Positions 35,531-45,560 of a stretch of 64,000 bases of DNA are shown piece by piece. Origin of the DNA: CAIKZZ01 sp035524495 (lineage in GTDB: Bacteria; Pseudomonadota; Gammaproteobacteria; Steroidobacterales; Steroidobacteraceae); NCBI GenBank assembly GCA_035524495.1, contig DATKOR010000010.1, positions 1 to 64,000 of the forward strand, given 5' to 3'. Position numbers and translations under genes: made by a program. The notes beneath the pieces are model-generated. The model did no database searches. It was not told the origin of the DNA and worked only from the letters and a program-made list of their open reading frames with translations. Each line of letters opens with the position of its first letter. Position 1 is the stretch's first letter.

Positions 35531-36082
35531 GCGCTGGCTGCGACCCGATCGAAAGCAACTCCCCTGACGCTGCGGCTGCGGATTCTTGCCGATGGCGCAT
35601 CGGGCGATCGCGGCAGTGTAGCGTTCCTGTGCCGGCTCGCCTTCGGGCGTCCTGCGGCGTCCGCTCCTGACGAGGCAGGCGAGGCGCTTCACGGGTCGCG
35701 CTCCGGGCGCGGACCGGCCGTTGCCGGCGCGACGACCGATGATCCGTTGCGCCCGGCGGGGTGCGTCGGAGCGACGTTCGCAGGCTGGAGTGCCCGCGCA
35801 CTTAGCCGCTGCGATTTCAGAAGGTTGCACGAACCCAGCCGCCGTCGCTTCACGTCGTCGCCGGGCATTCGGGTAATCCGCAGTATGAAGGACGCCCGGC
35901 GGCGCTAGTCTTCGCTACCGGATCCGGGTCGGTACCCTAATTCAGCCTAAGCATGACTGTCAGGAGACGGGTGCGGTGACCGATCAGCTCCAGGCTCCTT
36001 CCGGCGTTGGCCCGTACCGCGGGGAGGGTGTGGCGCGCCGCTCCGGCGCACACACCGGCAGACTCAACGCGGGTGGCGAACG
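35531..36082. other. divergent intergenic region, acyl-CoA synthetase / phosphoketolase
   Basis: 552 bases without a supported gene. Must carry the promoters of both flanking genes. I do not see a clear -35/-10 pair or operator. Confidence 0.45.
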
Positions 36083-38458
36083 TTGACGCTCAGCGCGGAC
36101 ACGCTGCGTCGGACGGACGCCTACTGGCGCGCAGCGAATTATCTGTCCGTCGGACAGATCTACCTTCGGGACAATCCGCTGTTGAAGCGACCGCTGGCAC
36201 GCGCTGACATCAAGCGCGTGTTGCTCGGTCACTGGGGGACGACACCGGGCCAGAACTTCATCTATGCGCACTTAAACCGCGCCATCGTCGAGCATGGCCT
36301 CGACATGATCTACATCTCTGGCCCCGGGCACGGCGGCCCGGCGGTATTCGCCAACGCCTATCTGGAAGGAACCTACAGCGAGATCTACCCCGACGTCAGC
36401 CGCGACGAAGCCGGCTTGCGCAAGCTCTTCAGACAGTTCTCGTTCCCTGGAGGGGTCCCGAGCCACGCGTCGCCGGAGTGCCCGGGCTCGATCCACGAGG
36501 GTGGCGAGCTCGGCTATTCGCTCAGCCACGCGTTCGGCGCAGCGCTCGACAATCCGCGGTTGGTCGTGGCGTGCGTCATCGGGGATGGCGAAGCGGAAAC
36601 GGGCCCCCTGGCAACGGCGTGGCACTCCAACAAATTTCTGAACCCTGGGACGGATGGCGCTGTTCTGCCGATTCTGCACCTTAACGACTACAAGATCGCC
36701 AATCCCACGGTCCTCGCGCGCATCACCCGCGACGAGCTCGAGCAACTTCTCCGTGGTTACGGCTGGTCGCCGCACTTCGTCGAGGGCAGCGATCCCGAGG
36801 CGATGCATCAGGCCATGGCGGCCACGCTCGATGCGGTCACCGACCACATCCGCGCGATCCAGGACGATGCACGCGTCCACGGCAACGCAGCGCGCCCGCG
36901 CTGGCCGATGATCGTCCTCAAGTCACCGAAGGGCTGGACGGGACCCAAGGTGGTCGACGGCGCTCCGGTGGAAGGTTCGTTCCGGGCGCACCAGGTGCCG
37001 ATCTCGGATCCAGCCGCCCACCCTGAGCACCTTGAGCAGCTTGAAGCATGGCTCAAGAGCTATCGGCCCTGGGAACTCTTTGATGAACAGGGCCGCCTCC
37101 GAGCGGAGCTCGCGGATCTTGCGCCGCAAGGCGAGCACCGGATGAGTGCCAATCCGCATGCGAATGGTGGCGTCCTGCTCCGCGACCTGCGCATGCCCGA
37201 TTTTCGCGACTACGCCGTCAGCGTTCCCACGCCCGGCACCCGCGGTGTCGGCGACGCGCACGTGCTCGGGGAGCTGCTGCGGGATGTCATCAGGCTCAAT
37301 GCCGAGCAGCGGAACTTCCGCGTGTTCGGCCCGGACGAGACGTTGTCCAACGGGCTCGAGGCGCTCTTCGCGGCGACGCCGCGCCAGTGGGAGGCGGCCA
37401 CCGGACCGAACGACGAGTTCCTGGCGCCGGACGGCCGCGTGATGGAGATGCTGAGCGAGCACCAATGCGAGGGGTGGCTTGAGGGCTACCTGCTGACGGG
37501 GCGGCACGGGCTCTTCAACTGCTATGAGGCCTTCGTCCACATCGTCGACTCGATGTTCAATCAGCACGCCAAGTGGCTGAAGGTCTCGGCGCACCTGCCG
37601 TGGCGGCGGAAGATCGCTTCACTGAACTACCTGCTGTCTTCCCACGTCTGGCGGCAGGATCACAATGGGTTCACGCACCAGGATCCCGGCTTCATCGATC
37701 ACGTGATCAACAAGAAGGCGGAAATCGTGAGGGTGTACCTTCCGCCGGACGGCAATTGCCTGCTGTCGGTCATGGATCACTGCCTGCGCAGCCGCCATTA
37801 CGTGAATGTCATCGTCGCGGGCAAGCACCCGGCACCGCAGTGGCTCGGCATGGACGACGCGATCGAGCACTGCGCGCGCGGCATAGGCATCTGGCCGTGG
37901 GCCAGCAACGACCACGACGGGGAGCCCGACCTCGTGATGGCGTGCTGCGGCGACGTGCCGACGCTCGAGGCGCTCGCGGCCGTGTCGATCCTGCGCGTGC
38001 ATCTGCCCCGCCTGCGGATCCGGCTGATCAACGTCGTCGACCTGATGAAATTGCAGCCGCAGTCGGAGCACCCGCACGGCCTGAGCGACCTGGAGTTCGA
38101 CGAGCTGTTCACCAGGGACAGGCCCGTGATCTTCGCCTTCCACGGCTATCCGTGGCTGATCCACCGCCTCACTTACCGCCGCACGAACCACGACAATTTC
38201 CACGTCCGCGGCTACAAGGAGGAAGGCACGGTGACGACGCCGTTCGACATGACCGTGTTGAACGAGCTCGACCGATTCCATCTCGCGATGGACAGCGTCG
38301 ACCGGTTGCCCCAGACCGGAGCCCAGGGCGTTTACCTGAAGCAACGGCTCAAGGACAAGCTGGTCGTGCACAAGCAGTACATCGCCGAACACGGGGAGGA
38401 CCTGCCAGAGATCCGCAACTGGCAGTGGAGTGGGGCCAGCGAGGTGGGTACCGCCTAG
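36083..38458 (+). CDS. xfp: xylulose-5-phosphate/fructose-6-phosphate phosphoketolase
   Basis: 791 residues, the full family length. A thiamine diphosphate enzyme cleaving xylulose-5-P or fructose-6-P to acetyl-phosphate plus a shortened sugar phosphate. Typical blocks: GHWGTTPGQNF, SGPGHGGPA, the SHASPECPGSIHEGGELGYS stretch, the ThDP motif GDGEAETGPLA...LHLNDYKIANPT, and RTNHDNFHVRGYKEEG. Starts at TTG 36083 with GGTGG upstream; the next in-frame Met is far inside the conserved core. No acetate kinase or phosphotransacetylase gene is in the window to use the acetyl-phosphate. Confidence 0.95.
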   Translation: MTLSADTLRRTDAYWRAANYLSVGQIYLRDNPLLKRPLARADIKRVLLGHWGTTPGQNFIYAHLNRAIVEHGLDMIYISGPGHGGPAVFANAYLEGTYSEIYPDVSRDEAGLRKLFRQFSFPGGVPSHASPECPGSIHEGGELGYSLSHAFGAALDNPRLVVACVIGDGEAETGPLATAWHSNKFLNPGTDGAVLPILHLNDYKIANPTVLARITRDELEQLLRGYGWSPHFVEGSDPEAMHQAMAATLDAVTDHIRAIQDDARVHGNAARPRWPMIVLKSPKGWTGPKVVDGAPVEGSFRAHQVPISDPAAHPEHLEQLEAWLKSYRPWELFDEQGRLRAELADLAPQGEHRMSANPHANGGVLLRDLRMPDFRDYAVSVPTPGTRGVGDAHVLGELLRDVIRLNAEQRNFRVFGPDETLSNGLEALFAATPRQWEAATGPNDEFLAPDGRVMEMLSEHQCEGWLEGYLLTGRHGLFNCYEAFVHIVDSMFNQHAKWLKVSAHLPWRRKIASLNYLLSSHVWRQDHNGFTHQDPGFIDHVINKKAEIVRVYLPPDGNCLLSVMDHCLRSRHYVNVIVAGKHPAPQWLGMDDAIEHCARGIGIWPWASNDHDGEPDLVMACCGDVPTLEALAAVSILRVHLPRLRIRLINVVDLMKLQPQSEHPHGLSDLEFDELFTRDRPVIFAFHGYPWLIHRLTYRRTNHDNFHVRGYKEEGTVTTPFDMTVLNELDRFHLAMDSVDRLPQTGAQGVYLKQRLKDKLVVHKQYIAEHGEDLPEIRNWQWSGASEVGTA

Positions 38459-38585
38459 CAGTTCAACCTGGCAGCGGATCGGGGTATTCCGCCGACGAGC
38501 ACTCGGCATCGTCGGCGGCGGGATCCGGCGGAGCGCCGGCCTGCTCGAACGGATCGGAACGACACCTTAGGGAGCGACAACAGAC

Positions 38586-39224
38586 ATGATTCCTTTAGGC
38601 GACGAAACACGGCGCCCGGTGCAGTTTCCGATTGCAACGGCGCTGATCATCCTCGCGAACGCCGTCGGCTTCGCCGTGGAACTCAACGGCGGCGATGCGG
38701 TGGTCCTGCGGTGGTCAGTCGTGCCGGCCGACGTATCCGCCGGACATCATCTGATCACGATCCTGACGGCCATGTTCATGCACGCGAGCTGGTCGCACAT
38801 CCTCGGCAACATGATTTTTCTGTGGGCGTTCGGCCCGGAGATAGAGGACGCGATGGGCTCTGGGCGCTACCTGGCGTTCTACATCGCCGGGGGCATCGTC
38901 GCGGCGTTCGCGCAAGTGGTCGCGAACCCCGGTTCCACCGTCCCCTGTCTGGGCGCGAGTGGAGCCATCGCCGCCGTGATGGGCGCGTTCCTGGTCACCT
39001 ACCCGGGCGATCAGATCAAGGTGCTCCTGTTCTTCGGGTGGATCATCAAAGTAACGTTCATTCCGGCCGCCGTGCTGATTGGCTTCTGGTTCCTGACGCA
39101 ATTGCTGAGCTTCGGTGTCGTTGCGGACGTGCAAACAGGGGGAGTCGCCTATCTGGCCCACATTGGCGGCGCGATCTTCGGGGCCGTGACCGCACGCCTG
39201 TTCGAGAGTCCGCGTCGCTCGTGA
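38586..39224 (+). CDS. rhomboid family intramembrane serine protease
   Basis: 212 residues with about six transmembrane helices. The catalytic serine lies in GASGAIAAVMG and the histidine in AHIGGAIFG; the HASWSHILGNMIFLW stretch holds the conserved His/Asn pair. Rhomboids cut transmembrane substrates within the bilayer. 127 bases after xfp. Substrate unknown. Confidence 0.9.
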   Translation: MIPLGDETRRPVQFPIATALIILANAVGFAVELNGGDAVVLRWSVVPADVSAGHHLITILTAMFMHASWSHILGNMIFLWAFGPEIEDAMGSGRYLAFYIAGGIVAAFAQVVANPGSTVPCLGASGAIAAVMGAFLVTYPGDQIKVLLFFGWIIKVTFIPAAVLIGFWFLTQLLSFGVVADVQTGGVAYLAHIGGAIFGAVTARLFESPRRS

Positions 39225-39491
39225 CGGGTCCGGGACGCGCGAGGCGCCGGTGATTCCGTATCCGGACACGGCGCTGCGGCATCGGCACTCTGGCGGCGGC
39301 CTGCCGGCATCAACGCGAGCCGTCGCGCATGATCCGATGACCGGCGGCAGCGAAGGACGCGGACCACTGGCGCCCCTCGGCGCGCCGAGTGGGGCGCCGC
39401 CGGGGTCGTCCAATCGCGGTTTGATGCGCGTGACCCCGGGATTGTCGTCGTGCGCGAGCTGCGGGAGTTGCACACCGGGACTCGAGCTGCG

Positions 39492-40844
39492 CTACAGGTC
39501 GAAGACCTGCCCGATCGCCGGAAGGTCGATGCGCCCGGCGGGCAGGCGTTCGGCGAACGCCGCCATGGTCGCCTGTTCGCCGTGAACCAGCAACGTCCGC
39601 TCGGGACGGATCCGCGCATGCCAGGCGAGCAACTCGTCGCGATCCGCGTGCGCCGAAAAGCCGTTGATCGTGTGGATCCGCGCGCGCACCGCCACCGCAT
39701 CCCCGAGCAGCCGGATCGAGCGGGCGCCGTCGATGATCTCGCGCGCCGGCGTGCCGGTGGCGGCGTAGCCGACGAACACGATCGCGGATTCGGCGCGGGG
39801 CAGCTCGCGGCGCAGGTGATAGAGGACGCGCCCGCCGGTCGCCATTCCGGAACCGGCCAGTACGACCGCGCCGTGCCGGATTTCATTGATTGACTGAGAC
39901 GCGCTGCGATCGCGTGTGCACTCGAGACCCGGCGGAGCGAGCAGGTCCTGCCCGGAGGCAAAGTCGGCGGCGGCCTGAGCGGACAACGCTTCGGGATGAG
40001 AGCGGAACAGGTCGGTTGCGGCGATCGCCTGCGGCGAGTCGAGAAACACGCGGACGCTGCGCGGAATGCCACCGCCGGCGACTCCGGCGCGCAGGAAATA
40101 CAGCATCTCTTGCGCGCGCTCGAGGGCGAACGTCGGGATCACGACATTGCCGCCGCCCTCGAACGCCGCGCCGATGGCGCGAACGAGCTCTTCCACCGAG
40201 TCGCCGATCGGCCGATGCAGCCGGTCGCCGTAGGTCGTCTCCATGACGACGATCTCCGACGGCGGCGGCGGGACCGGATCGCGCAGCAGTGGCCGGCCGG
40301 CGTTGCCGAGGTCCCCGGAGAATACGACCGAGCGCGCGGCGCCAGACTCGGCGATTTCAAAGCGCAGACTCGCCGAGCCAAGGATGTGTCCGGCGTCGTA
40401 GAGCGTCACGGACACGCCGGGTGCGAGCTGCGTACGGGCGCCATAATCCGTGGTGCGCCTGAACCGGGCGAGCGCCGCCTTGGCGTCCTCCAGCGCATAG
40501 AGCGCCGCCTCGGACGTGCGTTCAGCCTCCTCGCCCTGGAGATGGGCGGCATCGAGCAGCACCAGCGATGCGAGGTCGCGCGTCGCTGGCGTCGCGAGGA
40601 TCTCGCCGCGGAAGCCGCGCTTGACGAGCAGCGGCAGGCGCCCGCAATGATCGAGATGCGCGTGAGTGAGCACGACCAGGTCTATGGTTGCCGGGTCAAA
40701 CCCGAAGTCCGCGCTGTTCTCGGCCGCAAGCGTCCGGCTGCCCTGGAAGAGGCCGCAGTCGATCAGGACGCGCAAGCCGGCGGCCTCGAGCAGGTGACAC
40801 GAGCCCGTCACCTCCCGATCCGCGCCGTGGAATGAGAGTTTCAC
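39492..40844 (-). CDS. MBL-fold beta-CASP RNA metallo-hydrolase
   Basis: 450 residues from GTG 40844 (GGAGCAGG upstream). Metallo-beta-lactamase core with THAHLDHCGRLP, DAGHILGSAS and SGDLGN; beta-CASP module; then GFSAHADRDEL and LVHGE. This is the CPSF73/YSH1-like bacterial group, typically RNases. Substrate here is unknown. It runs toward the rhomboid gene. Confidence 0.9.
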   Translation of the reverse strand: MKLSFHGADREVTGSCHLLEAAGLRVLIDCGLFQGSRTLAAENSADFGFDPATIDLVVLTHAHLDHCGRLPLLVKRGFRGEILATPATRDLASLVLLDAAHLQGEEAERTSEAALYALEDAKAALARFRRTTDYGARTQLAPGVSVTLYDAGHILGSASLRFEIAESGAARSVVFSGDLGNAGRPLLRDPVPPPPSEIVVMETTYGDRLHRPIGDSVEELVRAIGAAFEGGGNVVIPTFALERAQEMLYFLRAGVAGGGIPRSVRVFLDSPQAIAATDLFRSHPEALSAQAAADFASGQDLLAPPGLECTRDRSASQSINEIRHGAVVLAGSGMATGGRVLYHLRRELPRAESAIVFVGYAATGTPAREIIDGARSIRLLGDAVAVRARIHTINGFSAHADRDELLAWHARIRPERTLLVHGEQATMAAFAERLPAGRIDLPAIGQVFDL

Positions 40845-41326
40845 TTACCTGCTCCTCGGGTCTGCGATTGGCATGCACCGGCCGACACGGCCTCGACCCG
40901 AGTCTGTCATCGGAGTATGACCGCCCGGGCGGCGGACGCGGGCAAATCGCTCCCCCGTCGGGAACGGCCGCCGCTCGCCTGCCGCGGCCGGCAAACTGCC
41001 GGCGGATCGGGCTTGGCACATCCCGCATGCGCGTCGCGGATCGCGGCGCCCGCGCGTCACACCGCAGCGGCCCCATGCGGACGCGCCATTCGGAGCATCA
41101 TGCATGGGGATGCCGAAGACTGGCGCCACGGGCGGCGATCTCTACGGATCATTTGCATCTCATCGTCCTGCTAGCCTCCGACGTCGAGCCCGGGGCTCGT
41201 GCCACCCGCGTAACCGCACATGCCGGAGCCGCCGTGGCCGGGCCCGTTGGTGCCGGCCCGGGCGAGACTTGAGATCGGTCGACGCCGCGACCCGAAGAGC
41301 CGGCCGCGTGACACGGAGCAGCCTGC
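40845..41326. other. intergenic region between beta-CASP hydrolase and uspA-like gene
   Basis: 482 bases. Only short frames without family resemblance. No terminator or promoter with good consensus recognised. Confidence 0.4.
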
Positions 41327-41779
41327 ATGCCGATCCCATACCGCAAGATCGTCGTGCCTCTGGACGAATCCAGCCTCGCGGAGGCAGCCATCGCACATGC
41401 GATGTACCTCGCGCCGCTGTCCGGTGCCGAAGTGCTGCTCCTCGAGGTCGTCCCGCGAGTCGAGGACGTCGTCGGTCCAATTCAGGAGCGGATTTCCATC
41501 GACGAACAGTCGGACGGACTGCGCGCCCGTGCCGCCGACTATCTGGCGGCGGTGTCGCGCCGCGAGGGCTGGGGTTCGACGCGCGTTCGCACCGCCGTCG
41601 AGACAGGGAACGCCGCCGAGATCATCATCGGGGTAGCCGCGCGCGAGCAGGCGGACCTTGTCGCAATGTCAACCCACGGCCTGTCCGGGGCGCAGCGTTG
41701 GATGCTTGGCAGCGTGGCGGAGAAGGTCGTGCTCGCGGCGTCCATGCCGGTGCTGCTGATCAGAGTGCACCCACGGTAG
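41327..41779 (+). CDS. universal stress protein (UspA family)
   Basis: 150 residues, one Usp domain. The ATP-binding signature is complete: GLSGAQRWMLGSVAEKV (G-x2-G-x9-G-S), with the N-terminal IVVPLDES. ATP-binding Usp proteins act in stress, hypoxia and stationary-phase survival. Stands alone between an MgtA-like pump and the beta-CASP hydrolase. Confidence 0.92.
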   Translation: MPIPYRKIVVPLDESSLAEAAIAHAMYLAPLSGAEVLLLEVVPRVEDVVGPIQERISIDEQSDGLRARAADYLAAVSRREGWGSTRVRTAVETGNAAEIIIGVAAREQADLVAMSTHGLSGAQRWMLGSVAEKVVLAASMPVLLIRVHPR

Positions 41780-42052
41780 GGCGGAAGCGAGCGCCGCCTT
41801 CGAGCGGCGACCGGACCACCGCGGTCCCTGCGCGCTCGGGGGCCGAACGAAGCTGTCTGCCACCTCGCTGCGCATGCCTGTGCCACTGTCGTGGTGGTGC
41901 ATCGGCCACCGCATGCCGCTCGCACGCGCTGCCGTGCAGGCGCGCCGCCCCGGGGCGTTGCTCACCCCGGAGAAGCCTCAGGGCGGTGCGCGATTGGGAG
42001 CAGCGCGCCATGGCGCCCGCACTCGTCGGCGTCCGCCCTCACGGCACACCGT

Positions 42053-44572
42053 TCAGTGCCGCGCCCGCGTAAATGAGCCGAACAGCAGGCGCTTGCCGAC
42101 CTCCACCAGCATCAGGTACGCGACGGTCGCAGCCGAGAGGTAGACGAAATACTTCGCCGGCAGAGGCGCGAATCCCAGTACGCCGCTCAACGGGCTGAAC
42201 GGCAGCCACACGCCCGCAGCCACGATGATCAGCGCCGTCGCCGCCAGCGGCACGCTGGGCCGGCTTCTCAGAGGACTGTGCGCGGTACGAATGACGAACA
42301 GCACGAGCGTCTGAGTTGCCAGCGACTCGACGAACCAACCCGTGTGGAACTGGACCTCGTCGGCGTGGAAGAAGTGCAGCAGTACATAGAAGGTCAGGAA
42401 GTCGAAGATCGAGCTGATCGGCCCGATCAGCACCATGAACCTACGAATCAGACCAATGTCCCACTTCTGCGGCGTCCGGAGGAACTCGCTGTCCACATTG
42501 TCGGTCGGGATCGCCACCTGCGAGAGGTCATACATGAAGTTGTTCAGCAGTATCTGCGTCGGCAGCATCGGCAGGAACGGCAGGATGATCGAGGCCCCGG
42601 CCATGCTGAACATGTTGCCGAAGTTCGAGCTCGTGCCCATCAGCAGGTACTTCATCACGTTGCCGAACGCCTTGCGCCCCTCGGTGATGCCGCTCGCGAG
42701 CACGTCGAGGCCGGGCTCGACGAGGATGATGTCCGCCGCCTCCCGGGCGACGTCTACGGCAGTCGACACCGAGATGCCGACGTCCGCGGCATGAAGCGAC
42801 GGCGCATCGTTGATCCCGTCGCCCATGAAGCCGACAACGTGGCGGCGCCGCCGCAACGCGGCGATGATGCGATTCTTCTGCGCCGGCGAGACGCGCGCGA
42901 ACACGGTGGTGGTCTCGGCAACGTGCTCAAGGGCGGCGTCCGTCATCCGCTCGAGCTCAGCGCCGAGCACGATCTCGCCGGACTCCAGCCCGACCTGCTG
43001 GCAGACGTGTGCCGTCACGAGGTCCCCGTCGCCGGTGATGATCTTCACGCCCACGCCTTGGCGTCGCAGCGCTGCCAGGGCCTCACCGGCATCCGGCAGT
43101 GGTGGATCCGAGAATGCGAGAAACCCGGCGAGCGTGAGCCCGCTTTCGTCGTCCGCCGAGTAATTTGCGCGGGCCTCGACCTCGACGTACGCCACGGCCA
43201 GCACCCGGATCCCCTGGCGGCTCAGCCCGTCCGCCGTCTTGCGACAGCGATCGAGAGTTGCGGGATCCAACGGAATCGCGCCGTGATCCGACTCGCAGCG
43301 GGTCGACAGCGCGAGGATCCCCTCTGGCGCACCCTTGGTGATCAACCGCCGGCGTGATTGGCGTTCCACGACCACCGATAGACGCCGGCGCTCGAAATCA
43401 TAAGGGATCTCGTCACGCTTTTCGTAGCCCTTCGAATCGTCCGGCTCCGGCACTTTGAGGATTGCCATGTCGAGCGGGCTCTGAATGCCCGTCTCGAACT
43501 TGCTGTTGAGGTACGCGAGCGCGAGTACCTGTTGCGACGGCGCTCCAAAGCAGTCGAGTGCGTGATCCAGCGCCATGCTGCCGGACGTCAGCGTCCCGGT
43601 CTTGTCGGTGCATAACGTATCGATGCTGCCGAAGTTCTGGATGGCGGAGAGGTGCTTGACGATCACGTTGCGTCGCGCCATCGCCCTGGCACCCTTGGCG
43701 AGGGTGACGTTCACGATCATCGGCAGGAATTCGGGCGTGAGCCCGACGGCGAGCGCCACGGCAAACAGCAGCGACTGCAGCGGCTGCTTGTGCCTCACGA
43801 GACTGACGACGACGAGGAACATGACCAGGAAGACGACGGTCCGCGTCAGCATCAGACTGAAGTCCTTCAGCCCACGGTCAAAGGCAGTCTGCTCCGGCCG
43901 CGTAGCAAGCCGGGTTGCGATGTCGCCGAAGGCGGTCTTGGCGCCGGTGGCAACCACGCGGGCGGTAGCGGCCCCGCTGACGACGGAGGTACCGAGGAAG
44001 ACCATGTTCGGCGCATCGGGCTGGCTCCCGACGGCTTTCTCGCCAGCCTGCTTCTCGACAGGCAACGACTCGCCCGTCAACGCCGCCTGTTGAACGTAGA
44101 GATCGCGGGAATCGAGGAGGCGCGCGTCCGCCGGCACCAAGTCACCGGCCGACAATCGCACGACGTCGCCCGGTACGACGCGAACCCGGGGAGTCTCCTG
44201 CCACTTTCCGTCGCGCAGAACCGTCGCGGTCGGCGCGACACGATCCCTCAACTGCCTGACGGCATTCTCCGACTTATGGGTCTGCGCGAAATCGAGGCCG
44301 GTGCTGAGCAGCACGATGGCGATGATGATGCCGGCATCCGTGGTCCCGCCGAGGAAGGCCGATATCGTGGCCGCGATCAACAACACCAGCACCAGCGGAT
44401 TGAGGAACAGTCGCAGGAAGTCGAGCACCGCGAAATGGCGTGCGGCCGGGGCCGGATCGTTGGGGCCGAACTGCTGCAGGAGTGCAGCAGCCTCCCGGGA
44501 CGTCAAGCCAACCGCCGACTCGGCAGTGACTTTCGCGTCGGCAGGCGCTGGCGCCTGGCTCTGGGTGCTCAT
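42053..44572 (-). CDS. mgtA: P-type Mg2+-transporting ATPase (MgtA/MgtB-like)
   Basis: 839 residues. A P-IIIB ATPase: actuator motif LTGESLPVEK, phosphorylation site DKTGTLTSG, the hinge GDGIND, and the membrane motif LTPEFLPMIVNVTLAKG characteristic of Mg2+ ATPases. About ten transmembrane helices with the C-terminal six intact. Imports Mg2+ with the gradient. No mgtL-like leader or PhoP box was recognised upstream. Mg2+ substrate is by family; other divalent ions cannot be excluded. Confidence 0.9.
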   Translation of the reverse strand: MSTQSQAPAPADAKVTAESAVGLTSREAAALLQQFGPNDPAPAARHFAVLDFLRLFLNPLVLVLLIAATISAFLGGTTDAGIIIAIVLLSTGLDFAQTHKSENAVRQLRDRVAPTATVLRDGKWQETPRVRVVPGDVVRLSAGDLVPADARLLDSRDLYVQQAALTGESLPVEKQAGEKAVGSQPDAPNMVFLGTSVVSGAATARVVATGAKTAFGDIATRLATRPEQTAFDRGLKDFSLMLTRTVVFLVMFLVVVSLVRHKQPLQSLLFAVALAVGLTPEFLPMIVNVTLAKGARAMARRNVIVKHLSAIQNFGSIDTLCTDKTGTLTSGSMALDHALDCFGAPSQQVLALAYLNSKFETGIQSPLDMAILKVPEPDDSKGYEKRDEIPYDFERRRLSVVVERQSRRRLITKGAPEGILALSTRCESDHGAIPLDPATLDRCRKTADGLSRQGIRVLAVAYVEVEARANYSADDESGLTLAGFLAFSDPPLPDAGEALAALRRQGVGVKIITGDGDLVTAHVCQQVGLESGEIVLGAELERMTDAALEHVAETTTVFARVSPAQKNRIIAALRRRRHVVGFMGDGINDAPSLHAADVGISVSTAVDVAREAADIILVEPGLDVLASGITEGRKAFGNVMKYLLMGTSSNFGNMFSMAGASIILPFLPMLPTQILLNNFMYDLSQVAIPTDNVDSEFLRTPQKWDIGLIRRFMVLIGPISSIFDFLTFYVLLHFFHADEVQFHTGWFVESLATQTLVLFVIRTAHSPLRSRPSVPLAATALIIVAAGVWLPFSPLSGVLGFAPLPAKYFVYLSAATVAYLMLVEVGKRLLFGSFTRARH

Positions 44573-44881
44573 GTCTGTGCCTTCCTGTCCCCACGGACGT
44601 GACCGAGCGAGGTCGCCACCCCGGTTCGTTGCTTGCCGGCAGCACCACCGTCAACGCACGGTGGCCGGTCACATCGGGCGGCAAGCATGGACGTGAAGCA
44701 TCTTGAACCCAGGAAGAAGCAGGCGCCATGGCGGCGGCCCGCACTACGCATCGTGCACAACCGACGGACGAGCACATGACGTACGCGGGTCGCTCCCGAT
44801 TGCGCGACGCGACGTCTCGACCGCGCTCTGCTCGAACGAGGATGAGTCCCGTCGGCCGCCTTGCGGAGGCCGCACACAGAA
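44573..44881. other. gap between mgtA-like gene and trhA remnant
   Basis: 309 bases without a supported gene; presumably contains the mgtA promoter on the minus strand. Confidence 0.4.
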
Positions 44882-45148
44882 TCACTGCACGTAATGCAGG
44901 ATCACGAAATGGTGGCTGACGCTTGCCGCAAGCACCAACGGGTGCCGCACGCCGTGGGCGTGCTTCAGTCGGCCGTCTAGAGCGTGGAAGGCGATACCCG
45001 CCGCATAGAACAGTCCGCCGGCCGCGCCCGCCAATGCCATGACGGCCCCGAGGAGGTGAGTAATGGCTTTGAACTTCTCTCCGCAGTACCGGCGATCGAC
45101 CGTCGATTGATGGCGGCGTCGGTGGGCAGCTCGTGTTTGTACGCTCAT
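44882..45148 (-). pseudogene. internally deleted TrhA/hemolysin III family protein
   Basis: 88 codons from ATG 45148 to a stop. Residues about 23-42 (GEKFKAITHLLGAVMALAGA) match the N-terminal helix of TrhA/hemolysin III membrane proteins; from residue 43 the sequence jumps to the family C-terminus (GGLFYAAGIAFHALDGRL, then HAHGVRHPLVLAASVSHHF). The middle five helices, roughly 110-120 residues, are gone, but the junction is in frame. It retains the first His and the terminal His cluster of the CREST family. It is either a deletion pseudogene or a mini-protein of two helices still being made. Confidence 0.75.
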
Positions 45149-45560
45149 AGCGACACCGGCTGGCGGTCTGTCTGATACCAGTCAAACACTGGCGGGGCGG
45201 CAACGCGTGACTCGGTCAGGTCGGCCGGCGAGAAGGCCGCGAGGCGAGCTGCCGACGAATAGTCGTGAGGTCGAGCATCGCGTCCCGGTCATCGATCGTT
45301 TCGGCCCAGACGTCGGTGCGCCAGCCTCCGATGCCCCGACTGGCGGCACGACCATAGCAGCTGGGCGCCGCATCCAAAAAGCACGACGTGCATACGTAGG
45401 GTGCTTCGGGCGTTACGTACCCGACCGAATGGATCGGCGGGGGGGCTGGTGCCACGCTCATGCGGCGTTTGGGGCAGCGCAAGAGGCGCTGCAAGCGCTG
45501 TCCGTGTTCCGCGGACGAAGGGTTGCGTCTCGGCTCTCGCTGCAAGTCGGGGAGATCAAC
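45149..45560. other. gap upstream of the HdeD gene
   Basis: 412 bases. The frame of the HdeD gene is open back to 45207, but the sequence there has no similarity to the family and no start with a good ribosome-binding site. No other gene supported. Confidence 0.4.
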
